Positions 10,952-19,036 of a stretch of 64,000 nt of DNA are shown here, in pieces (within the stretch, counting starts at the first letter, position 1; each line of letters begins with the position of its first letter). The notes beneath the pieces are model-generated. The model made no database searches and was not told where the DNA came from. It was given only the letters and a program-made list of their open reading frames with translations. The DNA comes from Thalassomonas viridans (GTDB lineage: Bacteria > Pseudomonadota > Gammaproteobacteria > Enterobacterales > Alteromonadaceae). A program made the position numbers and the translations under genes. The DNA is taken from assembly GCF_000948985.2 (NCBI RefSeq), contig NZ_CP059733.1:2046001-2110000 (forward strand), in the 5' to 3' direction.

Positions 10952-10990
10952 CCGCCGCAAGTACAAACGCTTGCGGCGGTGAATTTTTTT
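10952..10990 (+). terminator. Rho-independent terminator after the toxin-immunity pair
   Basis: CCGCCGCAAG and CTTGCGGCGG form a 10-bp GC-rich stem with an 8-nt loop, followed by a run of seven T. It should end transcription from the toxin-immunity pair before the oppositely oriented transposase gene. Confidence 0.85.
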
Positions 10991-11946
10991 GTGCGTTTTT
11001 TTATTCCCCGGCTGGTTTGCTTCAGCTAGGAAAATAATATCCCGTCAACAGCCCCTGCCAGTCGTTCACCCAAACAGCCTTACTCGAATGCCGGTTGGCT
11101 TTGTTTCGCCACACCTCCATCGGCGTATAGCCTGCTAGGTTCTGATGCGGCCGAATATGGTTGTACCAAAACCTGAATCTGTCTAATTCATGTTGCAGGC
11201 TGCTAAACCCGGATAAATCCAGCTGCCTGATTTTGTTTTTGAATGTGCCGAAGAACCGCTCAATCCTACCATTTTCCCAAGGCGAAGCCAGGTGCGTGGT
11301 TTGGTGTTTAATCCCCAGCAGCTTCAATGCGGTAGTAAAAAAGAGCGAGGTAAAACAGGCTTCGTTGTCCGTTCGGATAGCGTTTGGCAAGCCAAAATGC
11401 CGGATCGTTCGGCAAAGGGCCAGCAGCAGCTGCGCCGAATGCTTCGAGGGCAGTTCACTTAGCGCCAGGTTTACCCGTGAGCCATGCTCGATAATGCCCA
11501 GCACGGTCTTCTGCTTTCTGGATAACTTTATCTTGGTTAAATCAATGCCCCAGGTGTGATTGACAGGGACACTTCTCGCGGGCTTTTGCTTTATTTTTCG
11601 TTTTACCACTTGCAGCTGGTACTGGTTGGCTTTGAGCTTTTCATAAACAAAGCTTTTCGACACTGTGGTTTTATGGCCGTAGCGCTGATTAAAAAGCTGG
11701 GCAACCGAGCCGCAACCTGTGCCTGAAACCGCTTTAAGATAAAGTACTTTATCAACCACCCACTGCGGTTTTTTGCGGTTTCGGGCAAAGCTAACCGGGG
11801 GCGTTTGTTTATCGGGCAAGGGCTTTTGCGGAGCGTGGTACTTTACTTGTGGTTTGGATAAAAAATATAGATGGAGGCAGTAAAAGTAAAAAGCACACAG
11901 GAAGTGCCAATAGAGGAATAGCATGATCGGGGAATAAAAAAGTCGC
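10991..11946 (-). mobile_element. IS-like element with 14-bp inverted repeats, copy A
   Basis: The segment GTGCGTTTTTTTATTCCCCG at 10991-11010 is an inverted match to CGGGGAATAAAAAAGTCGCC at 11928-11947: 14 bp are identical, then the match weakens. The repeats lie just outside the single transposase gene. No target duplication can be judged, because the second copy of the element sits in the same duplicated context. Confidence 0.55.
11022..11924 (-). CDS. DDE integrase-core (IS3/rve-like) transposase
   Basis: The 300-residue protein has a hydrophobic, low-conservation N terminus, a helix-turn-helix-like region at about residues 55-95, and an rve integrase core. The catalytic triad is visible as D128 (WGIDLT), D186 (RTDNEA) and E222 (NGRIERFFGTF), with exactly 35 residues between the last two, the D,D-35-E signature. 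A C-terminal WYNHIRPHQNLAGYTPMEVW motif is typical of IS3/IS481-type enzymes. It reads against the Rhs genes and recurs at the same place in the next cassette (15931-16833, disrupted). Whether it moves only itself or contributes to cassette turnover is unknown. Confidence 0.85.
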   Translation of the reverse strand: MLFLYWHFLCAFYFYCLHLYFLSKPQVKYHAPQKPLPDKQTPPVSFARNRKKPQWVVDKVLYLKAVSGTGCGSVAQLFNQRYGHKTTVSKSFVYEKLKANQYQLQVVKRKIKQKPARSVPVNHTWGIDLTKIKLSRKQKTVLGIIEHGSRVNLALSELPSKHSAQLLLALCRTIRHFGLPNAIRTDNEACFTSLFFTTALKLLGIKHQTTHLASPWENGRIERFFGTFKNKIRQLDLSGFSSLQHELDRFRFWYNHIRPHQNLAGYTPMEVWRNKANRHSSKAVWVNDWQGLLTGYYFPS

Positions 11947-12108
11947 CTATTTTATCGTGGTTATTGTTGTGAGCAACAACCCGTTAAAACCAGGCTTTTT
12001 AGGTGGGCTAAGGTTATGATTTTTAAATTGAAAAAGAGCCTTTGATTTTCTCTGTAAAAACACTCCGGAACCGTTGATTTATCCCTAAAAATGGTCTTTA
12101 TTTAAGAT

Positions 12109-12295
12109 GCAATCCCACATGAAAGGAGGGCGTCCATTCCGAGATTTCTCACCCATTTACTGTGGCAACAATAGCTTTCGCTACTGTCGCCAACATGCAG
12201 CAGTAAAAGTACTAAAAGCAGTAAACGAAGCGCAACCCCTGAGTGCTGACACACACAGAGGCTGCTAACCAACACGAACTTTAAAGGAGTCCGTT
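12109..12295 (+). promoter_or_regulatory. Conserved leader of the symE-like gene, copy A
   Basis: A roughly 185-nt non-coding leader runs from GCAATCCCACATGAAAGGAGG to the ribosome site AAAGGAGT, and recurs at 17019-17206 and, shortened, at 38950-39090. All three contain an imperfect hairpin CCCCTGAGTG / CACNCAGAGG (here 12236-12261) shortly before the ribosome site. In E. coli, symE is silenced by an antisense RNA (SymR) over its 5' region; conservation here would fit RNA control but does not show it. Confidence 0.6.
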
Positions 12296-12565
12296 ATGGC
12301 TGAATACCATCATACGCCAGCGCCTGTCCCGGCAAAAGCAAAATATCCTATTTATCGGAAACTTACCGTACTGGAAACCACCCGCGAGTCTGCACCTAAA
12401 ACCCGAGGTATCGGTATTAACTATGTGCCGGTAAGCCTTGAACCTTGCCTTGTACTCAGGGGGAAATGGCTCAGGCGGGCCGGTTTTACTGCCGGAAGAA
12501 AAGTGGTTGTGGTTATCCATCAGGATGAACTGACCATCAAGCCTAAACAAGAAACGGAGAAATAG
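12296..12565 (+). CDS. symE: SymE-family protein, copy A
   Basis: The 89-residue protein ends in the SymE/AbrB-like swapped-hairpin region: PCLVLRGKWLRRAGFTAGRK followed by VVVVIHQDELTIKP. SymE is the toxin of a type I toxin-antitoxin pair in E. coli, reported as an RNA-cleaving or nucleoid-associated protein. The start is set by AAAGGAGT eight nt upstream of ATG. It sits between the transposase and an Rhs tip. Two paralogs in the window (17207 and 39091) share the same N terminus (MAEYHHT) and leader, so gene and leader move as one unit. A terminator follows directly. Confidence 0.8.
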   Translation: MAEYHHTPAPVPAKAKYPIYRKLTVLETTRESAPKTRGIGINYVPVSLEPCLVLRGKWLRRAGFTAGRKVVVVIHQDELTIKPKQETEK

Positions 12566-12576
12566 TAACTGAACAG

Positions 12577-12612
12577 GCTGCTGCGCCTAAGAATTGGCGT
12601 AGCAGCTTTCTT
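12577..12612 (+). terminator. Terminator after symE copy A
   Basis: GCTGCTGCGCC pairs with GGCGTAGCAGC around an 8-nt loop, followed by TTTCTTAATAACTTTT. The same hairpin follows the second copy at 17503-17532. Confidence 0.7.
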
Positions 12613-12666
12613 AATAACTTTTCATCTTACACGCTACTTCATTTATTAGCTTTTTAAAACTTTCTG

Positions 12667-14674
12667 CCAGGACAAACTGGGCCGCACCGTGCGCAGCCGC
12701 AGCCAGGACTTTACCGGCGCCAATATCTACCAGGATCTGGCCTATAATACCCGCGGCCTGAAACAAAGCGAGTCGAACCCGCACGACGGCACCAATATCG
12801 CGTTGACCAGCTACAGTGGCTATGACGTGCTCGGCCGCCCCGGCAAGAAGGTCAGCCCGCAAACCCGCGGTTCGCTCACTACCGAGTACTTCTACGACAG
12901 CGACGGCGAAAACGGCCGCACCAAAGTGGTGGTAACGCCGGAATATGGCACGGCTATTACCGTGCATCGCAGCCACAACAGCCTGAAACAGCTGATGGCG
13001 ACCACGGATGCCATTGGCGGCCGCACCTATTACGGCTACGACGGCCGCGGCAACCCGATAGTGATTAAGGACGCCAAGGGGCAGCAAATCACCGCCAGTT
13101 TTGATGCCCTGGGGCGTAAACACTGGGTGGACGACCCCAACATGGGCAAAACCACTTTTGTCTACAACGACTTCGGCGAGCTGGCCAAAGAGACGGATGC
13201 CCGGGGCATAGTCACCAGCTACCTGGTAGACGCCCTCGGCCGGGTAACGCAAAGAACCGCGGGCGGCAGCCGGGCGACCTTCACCTGGGATACGGTGAAA
13301 ACCGGTCTGCCGGGCAGTGAAAGCGAAAGCGGCATCAGCAAAAGCTTCAGTTTTGACAATGCCGCGCGCCTCACCAAAACCACCCTTGATATCGACGGCA
13401 GCCGCTATGAAACCGCCATCAGCTATGACGGCAACTATGGCCGCATGAAGGCGATGACCTACCCGAATGGCTTAGTGGTGGGCTATCACTACAACGACTA
13501 TGGCTACCTGAGCAAAGAGCAGAACCCGGCTTCGGGTTATGTCTACCGCGAAATCACCGCCCAGGATGCCTTTGGCAATATCACCGCCGCCCGTTTGGGG
13601 GATGCGGCGGATATCAGCGTGGAGGCAAGCTACTCCAAAATCAGCGGCCAGATGCTGGCAACCAAAGCCACCGGCAAAAAGCTCGGCGTACGCGATACCA
13701 TACACCACTTAACGTACGGCATCACAGGCTACGACAGCTACGGCAACCTGGTCAGCCAGGTCAACGGCCTGAGCGACATCAGCGCCAGCGAAAGCTTCAG
13801 CTACGACGGCCTGCACCGCCTGACGGCCTCAACCGTGAATGCCGGCGGCGAAAGCGTCAGCATCTACTACGGCTATGATGCGGCAGGCAACCTGACCAAG
13901 AAAAGCGACTACTCCGCCAACACCGCGGATGCCTACGAATACCTCGCAGGCACCAACAAGCTGGCCAAAATCACCCTCAAAGACAACAGCCCGGTGACCT
14001 TCGGTTATGACGCGGCGGGTAACCAGACCCACAGAAACGGCGCACAGGAGGTGACCTACAACGCCTTTAACAAACCGCTGACCGTCAACAAGAACGGCGC
14101 ACAGCTGGCCTTTACCTACGGTGCCGACCTGGCCCGCTATAAGCAGACCCGGAAAGTGGACGGCAATACCGTCACCACCCACTACATAGACAAGCACTAT
14201 GAAGTGGAAATTGACGGCAGCCACCGAAAAACCAAAGCCTATATCGGCGACAGCGCCATTATCACCGACGGCAACGAGACCGGGGATAAAACCATCCGCT
14301 TTACCCTGAGGGACAGGCTGGGCAGCGGAACAACCTTTGCGGACCATAACGGGGCCGTGACGGCGTACCGGCATTTTGACCCGTTCGGCAAGCCGAGGAA
14401 CGGTGACTGGACCCTGTACTTCACCTGGGGCCTGGCGCCGCAGCTGGCGAACAACCTGCTGGCCGAGGACATGTCCACCAGAAGAGGTTTTACCGACCAC
14501 GAGCATCTGGATGAAGCCGAGCTGATTCATATGAACGGGCGGGTGTATGATTATAATGTTGGCCGGTTTATGTCGGTTGACCCGTTCATTTTTGAGCCGG
14601 GTAACAGCCAGGCGATAAACCCTTACTCGTACATTATGAATAACCCGTTGGCCGGTACTGACCCGACTGGGTAC
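12667..14674 (+). repeat. Rhs core segment, copy 2
   Basis: Second copy of 7517-9524 at constant offset. The left edge is abrupt: homology begins at CCAGGAC, 101 nt after symE copy A, with no upstream Rhs domains. Confidence 0.93.
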
Positions 14675-15349
14675 AACCCAATCTTAGTCGGTATTATGTG
14701 GGCAATTAACGCATATGGCGCCTATGAAACAGCAGAGGGAGCTATCGATACCTATGAAGACTATAAAAATGGTAATATTGATGGGGACGATGCAGCTGTT
14801 GCGGTAGCATCAAGTGCGTTAGAAAACCTTGCAGGTAAGAAACTTAAGACGGCTAAAGAAGGTCTTGATAAGGTACGTCAAGCCGTAAAAGGTAATAAGC
14901 CGGAAGGGAATGCAAATGTTCAGAAGGCGAAAAATGCTTCTGGTACTGATGGTGGTTCTAAGAGCTCTAAAGGAAATGGGGCCAAGACGAGTCAATCTGC
15001 AAGTGAGTCTAAACCCGCTTCTAATACGGATATAGGTTCAGAAGGTGAGACACAAAAAGTAAGGCATTATACCAATAAAGCATCGGCTAAAAAAATTGAA
15101 GAGTCGGGTATTATTAAAGCCAGTGATAACAATAGAGTATATTTTGAAGATGGTGATAAAAAGCCTTTATCGCCTAAGAAAGCTGAAGCCAAACATAAAA
15201 TAAAAGAAGGGAAAGGCAATAGCTATGTAGAGACCAAAGTGAAGAAAAGTGATATCGAAATGGTAAAAAATCCTCTAACAGGTAAGAAAGAAATGACAAT
15301 CAAAGGGGATGTGAAATTAAAAGACGAAAAAATAGTTCATAGGAAATAG
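12689..15349 (+). CDS. Orphan Rhs tip with a second C-terminal toxin
   Basis: About 886 residues: an Rhs-repeat core nearly identical to the upstream gene, then after DPTGY a new AT-rich end of about 225 residues. The frame is open only back to about nt 12650 (a TAG precedes), has no ATG and no ribosome site, and begins at best with GTG 12689, so it is an incomplete gene that may be silent until recombined onto a full-length rhs. The end has a hydrophobic pretoxin linker (GIMWAINAYGAYETAEG, ASSALENLAGKKLKT), a Gly/Ser/Lys-rich stretch, then RHYTNKASAKKIEESG and NNRVYFED. The HYT and VYF spacing recalls ART-HYD1-type ADP-ribosyltransferase toxins, a tentative match. Its immunity gene follows at once. 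Confidence 0.85.
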   Translation: MRSRSQDFTGANIYQDLAYNTRGLKQSESNPHDGTNIALTSYSGYDVLGRPGKKVSPQTRGSLTTEYFYDSDGENGRTKVVVTPEYGTAITVHRSHNSLKQLMATTDAIGGRTYYGYDGRGNPIVIKDAKGQQITASFDALGRKHWVDDPNMGKTTFVYNDFGELAKETDARGIVTSYLVDALGRVTQRTAGGSRATFTWDTVKTGLPGSESESGISKSFSFDNAARLTKTTLDIDGSRYETAISYDGNYGRMKAMTYPNGLVVGYHYNDYGYLSKEQNPASGYVYREITAQDAFGNITAARLGDAADISVEASYSKISGQMLATKATGKKLGVRDTIHHLTYGITGYDSYGNLVSQVNGLSDISASESFSYDGLHRLTASTVNAGGESVSIYYGYDAAGNLTKKSDYSANTADAYEYLAGTNKLAKITLKDNSPVTFGYDAAGNQTHRNGAQEVTYNAFNKPLTVNKNGAQLAFTYGADLARYKQTRKVDGNTVTTHYIDKHYEVEIDGSHRKTKAYIGDSAIITDGNETGDKTIRFTLRDRLGSGTTFADHNGAVTAYRHFDPFGKPRNGDWTLYFTWGLAPQLANNLLAEDMSTRRGFTDHEHLDEAELIHMNGRVYDYNVGRFMSVDPFIFEPGNSQAINPYSYIMNNPLAGTDPTGYNPILVGIMWAINAYGAYETAEGAIDTYEDYKNGNIDGDDAAVAVASSALENLAGKKLKTAKEGLDKVRQAVKGNKPEGNANVQKAKNASGTDGGSKSSKGNGAKTSQSASESKPASNTDIGSEGETQKVRHYTNKASAKKIEESGIIKASDNNRVYFEDGDKKPLSPKKAEAKHKIKEGKGNSYVETKVKKSDIEMVKNPLTGKKEMTIKGDVKLKDEKIVHRK

Positions 15350-15351
15350 TG

Positions 15352-15660
15352 ATGAGTGAAAATGAACCTATGGTTACATATAAAAAAAATGACATTATTG
15401 ATATTCTTAAAGAGATTAATTTATTAGTTGTCTCAATGAATGATATCGGCATGGCTTCTATTGATGATGCAAATATTAATCTTGCTGAGGAGTTGTTAAA
15501 GTTTCTCCAAGAAAATGACATTCTTGAAAAATTATCAGAGGCTAGAATGATACTTTCTGAGCCTTTTGAAAATGAAAAGACGGAAGATGGAAACGAGTTT
15601 TTGGAGTCGGTTATGTCTAATTTGAATTATTGGAAACGTAAATATAAGGCAAAAGAATAA
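15352..15660 (+). CDS. Probable immunity protein for the orphan Rhs toxin
   Basis: A 102-residue acidic, helical protein with no signal peptide and no family I recognise. ATG 15352 lies two nt after the toxin stop, with AGGA at 15341-15344 as ribosome site; an overlapping GTG at 15349 is the less likely start. Tight coupling to the toxin end and AT-rich composition are typical of cognate immunity genes. The stop codon again abuts the junction repeat directly. Function is inferred from position alone. Confidence 0.75.
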   Translation: MSENEPMVTYKKNDIIDILKEINLLVVSMNDIGMASIDDANINLAEELLKFLQENDILEKLSEARMILSEPFENEKTEDGNEFLESVMSNLNYWKRKYKAKE

Positions 15661-15803
15661 TGTCCCGTTCGCACCGTTCGGTGTCCCGTTCGCACCGTTC
15701 GGATAACAATTGGGTATGATCTTGCTGCATATTTGTTTAAATAAACAGCAAGTTACTTAAGTTACCTCGGCAAGTTTTTCACTCTATTATGAAAAGCATG
15801 CCG
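15661..15803 (+). repeat. Post-immunity junction repeat, copy B
   Basis: Begins directly after the immunity stop. The head TGTCCCGTTCGCACCGTTCGG occurs twice (15661 and 15682), then the unit continues as in copy A and runs into the same terminator and transposase block. Confidence 0.9.
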
Positions 15804-15856
15804 AAAAACCTGAAAAATCATGATTTAACAAGAGATTTGTTAAATCCAAAGCATAG

Positions 15857-15900
15857 TTCGCCGCCGCAAGTACAAACGCTTGCGGCGGCGAATTTTTTTG
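15857..15900 (+). terminator. Rho-independent terminator, cassette B
   Basis: Same hairpin as at 10952, with a longer perfect stem here (TTCGCCGCCGCAAG / CTTGCGGCGGCGAA, 14 bp) followed by a T run. Confidence 0.85.
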
Positions 15901-16856
15901 TGCGTTTTTTTATTTCTCGGCTGGTTTGCCTCAACTGGGAAAATAATATCCCGTCAACAGCCCCTGCCAATCGTTTACCCAAACGGCCTTATCCGAATGC
16001 CGGTTTGCTTTGTCTTTCCACACCTCCATCGGCGTATAGCCAGCCAGATTCTGATGCGGCCGGATATGGTTGTACCAAAACCTGAACCTGTCTAACTCAT
16101 GTTGCAGGCTACTAACCCCGGATAAGTCCAGCTGCCTGATTTTACTTTTGAATGTGCAAAAAAATCGCTCGATCCTGCCATTCTCCCAGGGCGAGGCCAG
16201 GTTTGTGGTTTGGTGTTTAATCCCCAGCAGCTTCAATGCGGTAGTAAAAAAGATCGAGGTAAAACAGGCTTCGTTGTCCGTTCGGATAGCGTTTGGCAAG
16301 CCAAATTGCCGGATCGTTCGGCAAAGGGCCAGCAGCAGCTGCGCCGAATGCTTCGAGGGCAGTTCACTTAATGCTAGGTTGACCCGCGAGCCATGCTCGA
16401 TAATGCCCAGTACGGTCTTCTGTTTTCTGGATAATTTTACCTGGGTTAAGTCGATGCCCCAGGTATGATTGACAGGAACACTTCTCACAGGCTTTTGTTT
16501 TATCTGCCGCTTTATCACTTGCAGCTGGTACTGGTTGGTTTTGACTTTTTCGTAAACAAAGCTTTTCGATACTGTGGCTTTATGCCCGTAGCGCTGATTA
16601 AAAAGCCGGGCAACCGAGCCGCAGCCAGTGCCTGAAACGGCTTTGAGATAAAGCACTTTATCTACTACTCACTGCGGTTTTTTACGGTTTCGGGCAAAGC
16701 TGACCGGCGACGTTTGCTTATCGGACAAGGGCTTTTGCCGGGCGTGGTACTTTACTTGTGGCTTGGATGAACAATATGGATGGATATAGCAAAAATAGAA
16801 AGCACACAGGTAGTGCCAGCAGAGAAATAGCATGGTTGGGGGAGCAAAAAAGTCGC
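15900..16856 (-). mobile_element. IS-like element, copy B (decaying)
   Basis: Same layout as the element at 10991. The terminal repeats have diverged (TTATTTCTCGG on the left against GGGGGAGCAAAAAAG on the right), and the transposase has a nonsense codon. Confidence 0.5.
15931..16833 (-). pseudogene. DDE transposase with premature stop, copy B
   Basis: Same 903-nt length and frame as the gene at 11022-11924 and roughly 90 percent identical in protein. The Trp codon TGG in KKPQWVVDKV has become TGA at 16669-16671, interrupting the protein before the helix-turn-helix-like region. The DDE core downstream is intact (241 residues open from a GTG at 16656). Either it is dead, or a truncated product lacking the N-terminal part is made. 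Confidence 0.8.
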
Positions 16857-17018
16857 CTATTTTATCGTGGTTCTTACCGCAAGCAATAGTTCACCCGAAT
16901 AAGGCTTTTAAGGTGTGTTAACTTGCTGATTATTATCGTGAAAACTATCTTCGAATTTCTTCTGAAAAACGCTCCGGAACCGTTGATTTATCCCAATAAA
17001 TGGTCTTTATTTAAGGGT

Positions 17019-17206
17019 GCAATCCCACATGAAAGGAGGGCGTCCATTCCGAGATTTTTCATCTATTTACTGTGGCAACAATAGCTTCCGCTACTGTCGC
17101 CAACATGCAGCAGTAAAAGTACTAAAAGCAGTAAACTAAGTCGCAACCCCTGAGTGCGTCAACACACAGAGGCTGCTAACCAACACGAACTAATAAGGAG
17201 TCCGTT
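17019..17206 (+). promoter_or_regulatory. Conserved leader of the symE-like gene, copy B
   Basis: Matches 12109-12295 almost throughout, while the 80-odd nt between this leader and the IS-like element differ strongly between the cassettes. The imperfect hairpin lies at 17147-17172. Confidence 0.6.
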
Positions 17207-17491
17207 ATGGCTGAATACCATCATACGCCAGCGCCTGCCCCGGCAAAAGCAAAATATCCTATTTATCGGAAACTTACCGTACTGGAAACCACCCGCGAGT
17301 CTGCGCCTAAAACTCGCGGTATCGGGATTAACTATGTGCCGGTAAGTCTGGAGCCTTGCCTTGTGCTCAGGGGAAAATGGCTCAGGCGGGCCGGTTTTAC
17401 TGCCGGAAGAAAAGTGGTTGTGGTTATCAATCAGGATGAATTGACCATCAAGCCTAAACCAGTTGGTTTAACGCAAGAAACGGAGAAATAG
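17207..17491 (+). CDS. symE: SymE-family protein, copy B
   Basis: The 94-residue paralog of the gene at 12296 is identical over most of its length, with a five-residue insertion (PVGLT) near the C terminus. AAGGAGT precedes the ATG. The conserved GKWLRRAGFTAGRK core is intact, so the gene looks functional although the neighbouring transposase and Rhs tip are decayed. The same hairpin terminator follows. It is the second of three copies in the window. Confidence 0.8.
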   Translation: MAEYHHTPAPAPAKAKYPIYRKLTVLETTRESAPKTRGIGINYVPVSLEPCLVLRGKWLRRAGFTAGRKVVVVINQDELTIKPKPVGLTQETEK

Positions 17492-17502
17492 CAAGTGAAC
17501 AG

Positions 17503-17540
17503 GCTGCTGCGTCTAGAGATTGGCGTAGCAGCTTTATGGA
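17503..17540 (+). terminator. Terminator after symE copy B
   Basis: GCTGCTGCGT and GCGTAGCAGC pair, as after copy A; the T tract is weaker (TTTATGG). Confidence 0.6.
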
Positions 17541-17596
17541 TATCCCGTCATCTAATACACCGCTTCACTTATTAACTTTTTAAAACTTCTTCTCAC

Positions 17597-17873
17597 GACA
17601 CCGTTGCCAGTTATCGTCTGCCTAAGTAACAAAATGTATTGGGTGAAGGCAGCTACCAGAGGGCCACAACGGTGTATAACACGGATGTCTTGCCTGAGAG
17701 CATTATTTTGTCCGGTAACGTCACCTATGAAGATTATAAAAGTGTTAATATTGATGGGGTGATGTAGCCGCAATGGAAGCATCAAGTGTGTTAGAAAACC
17801 TTGTAGGTAAGAAACTTAAAACGGCTAAAGAAAGTCTTGATAAGATATGCCAAGCAGTAAAAGGTAAATAATA
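17597..17873 (+). pseudogene. Decayed Rhs remnant joined to a pretoxin linker
   Basis: The first half reads VASYRLPK, stop, QNVLGEGSYQRATTVYN and LPESIILSGNV, a diverged relative of nt 7045-7170 of the giant rhs gene. At about nt 17725 it joins directly to YEDYKSVNIDG and ASSVLENLVGKKLKTAKES, the same linker as in the toxin end at nt 14749-14890. About 2 kb of core is missing and stops and a frameshift are present. It is the scar of a third Rhs cassette. Confidence 0.75.
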
Positions 17874-17880
17874 AACTTAT

Positions 17881-17917
<37 letters not shown>

Positions 17918-17918
17918 A

Positions 17919-18422
17919 ATGAATATAGATCAAAGGTTTGTTTTAGTATTTAAAAACTTTCGTGAATTTTTGAATGCAAGCTGGGGGACAGTTTGTAAGC
18001 AATTTGAATTTGATGAAGATTTAAATAATGATTGGTTACAAGCTAATTGGGAGTTATTGGTTGAATCCCCTTTAACTACTGGTGATAAGCGAGTATTTTT
18101 GCCTTGCTACGGAGAAGGTGCAGAGGGGTATTCAGATCGGATTTTCAACCCTGATGCTGATATTACTCATGAGATAAGATGTAAGGGAAAAGATGCGACA
18201 AAGGTCTTTGATCATATATCTAAGCGCTATATCGAATTTACAGATGAGGGGTTTATTTTTAATCGATTCATCTGTGTTGACGTTAATGACGATTATATTG
18301 AATCTTGTCCCTTTGACTTTATTCAGGTCGAAGAATTTCCAAATTCAGCTTTTGCAATCAGTAATATAGATTTTAATCTAGTTTTGTCCCGTTCGCACCG
18401 TTCGGATAACAATTGGCTATGA
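17919..18422 (+). CDS. Orphan immunity-like protein running into the junction repeat
   Basis: A 167-residue acidic, AT-rich, cytosolic-type protein with no family I recognise. No intact toxin precedes it, only the Rhs remnant at 17597. Its last 12 residues (SRSHRSDNNWL and the residue before) are encoded by the junction repeat that begins at 18385; in the other cassettes the repeat starts just after the stop codon, so here the native stop seems lost and translation ends at a TGA in the repeat. Position and composition suggest an immunity gene kept after loss of its toxin. Confidence 0.65.
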   Translation: MNIDQRFVLVFKNFREFLNASWGTVCKQFEFDEDLNNDWLQANWELLVESPLTTGDKRVFLPCYGEGAEGYSDRIFNPDADITHEIRCKGKDATKVFDHISKRYIEFTDEGFIFNRFICVDVNDDYIESCPFDFIQVEEFPNSAFAISNIDFNLVLSRSHRSDNNWL

Positions 18423-18510
18423 GCTTGATGTATATTTGTTGAAATAAGTAGTAAATTATCTATGTTACTCCGGTAAGCTTTCCATAATTCTATGAATGAC
18501 TTGTCTTAAG
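18385..18510 (+). repeat. Post-immunity junction repeat, copy C
   Basis: One head (TGTCCCGTTCGCACCGTTCGG) and a diverged body (TATATTTGTTGAAATAAGTAG, TTACTCCGGTAAG), overlapping the end of the upstream frame. It lacks the terminator and IS block that follow copies A and B. Confidence 0.85.
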
Positions 18511-18560
18511 GTTGAAAAATTATAATTCATCAATAATGTAGTAAAAGGAGGTGTGAATTC

Positions 18561-19036
18561 ATGGATATAAAAATAATTGATAAACTGCTTGGTAAAAGTA
18601 GTGCTTTAAATGAACTTCAGACAGCTTTTAATAAAAATAATGTAGCTCTTGAACAAGAGCTTATCTTGGGTGAAGGAGATTATCGCGCATACATTGAGCG
18701 TAGTTCGGAAGGGATTTGTTATGTTTTTACTGACGAAGCCGTTTTTTAAATAATGAGAAACAAAGTATTGGAGAAGGCCCGTTATATTTTTCTAGTGTTT
18801 TTTTATATTCAGATGGAAAAGATGGTTATAGCCAATATCGACAGCTTTTACCTTTTTCTTTGAATTTTAAAGATACTCAAGACATTATTAGAGCTGAACT
18901 AGGAGCTCCAGATTGGTTTCGTATTGATGATGATGTTTTAGTTTCCGAAAGATGGGATAAAAATAATATAAGGATCCATGTTTTTTATTCTCAACCTCAA
19001 ATGACACCTGAAATTATTTCGTATGAAGCTATTTAG
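18561..19036 (+). pseudogene. Frameshifted orphan immunity-like gene
   Basis: A strong AAGGAGGTG site precedes ATG 18561. The frame stops after 62 residues at TAA 18747-18749, directly in a run of six T (18742-18747). Adding one T restores a continuous reading of about 158 residues (EAVFLNNEKQSIGEGPLYF... to EIISYEAI) ending at TAG 19034-19036, directly before junction repeat copy D. So it is one gene with a one-base loss, a slippage event or a sequencing error. The family is not recognised; setting suggests immunity. Confidence 0.7.

Noticed and set aside
12296..12565. SymE-like genes as plain AbrB-type antitoxins
   Set aside because: The GKWLxxAGFxxGxxVxV pattern and position of the domain fit the SymE family better, and no partner toxin gene of an AbrB module is adjacent.
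12611..14530. Minus-strand frames in the second Rhs tip
   Set aside because: Identical shadows occur opposite the first core copy, and they have no family match or ribosome site.
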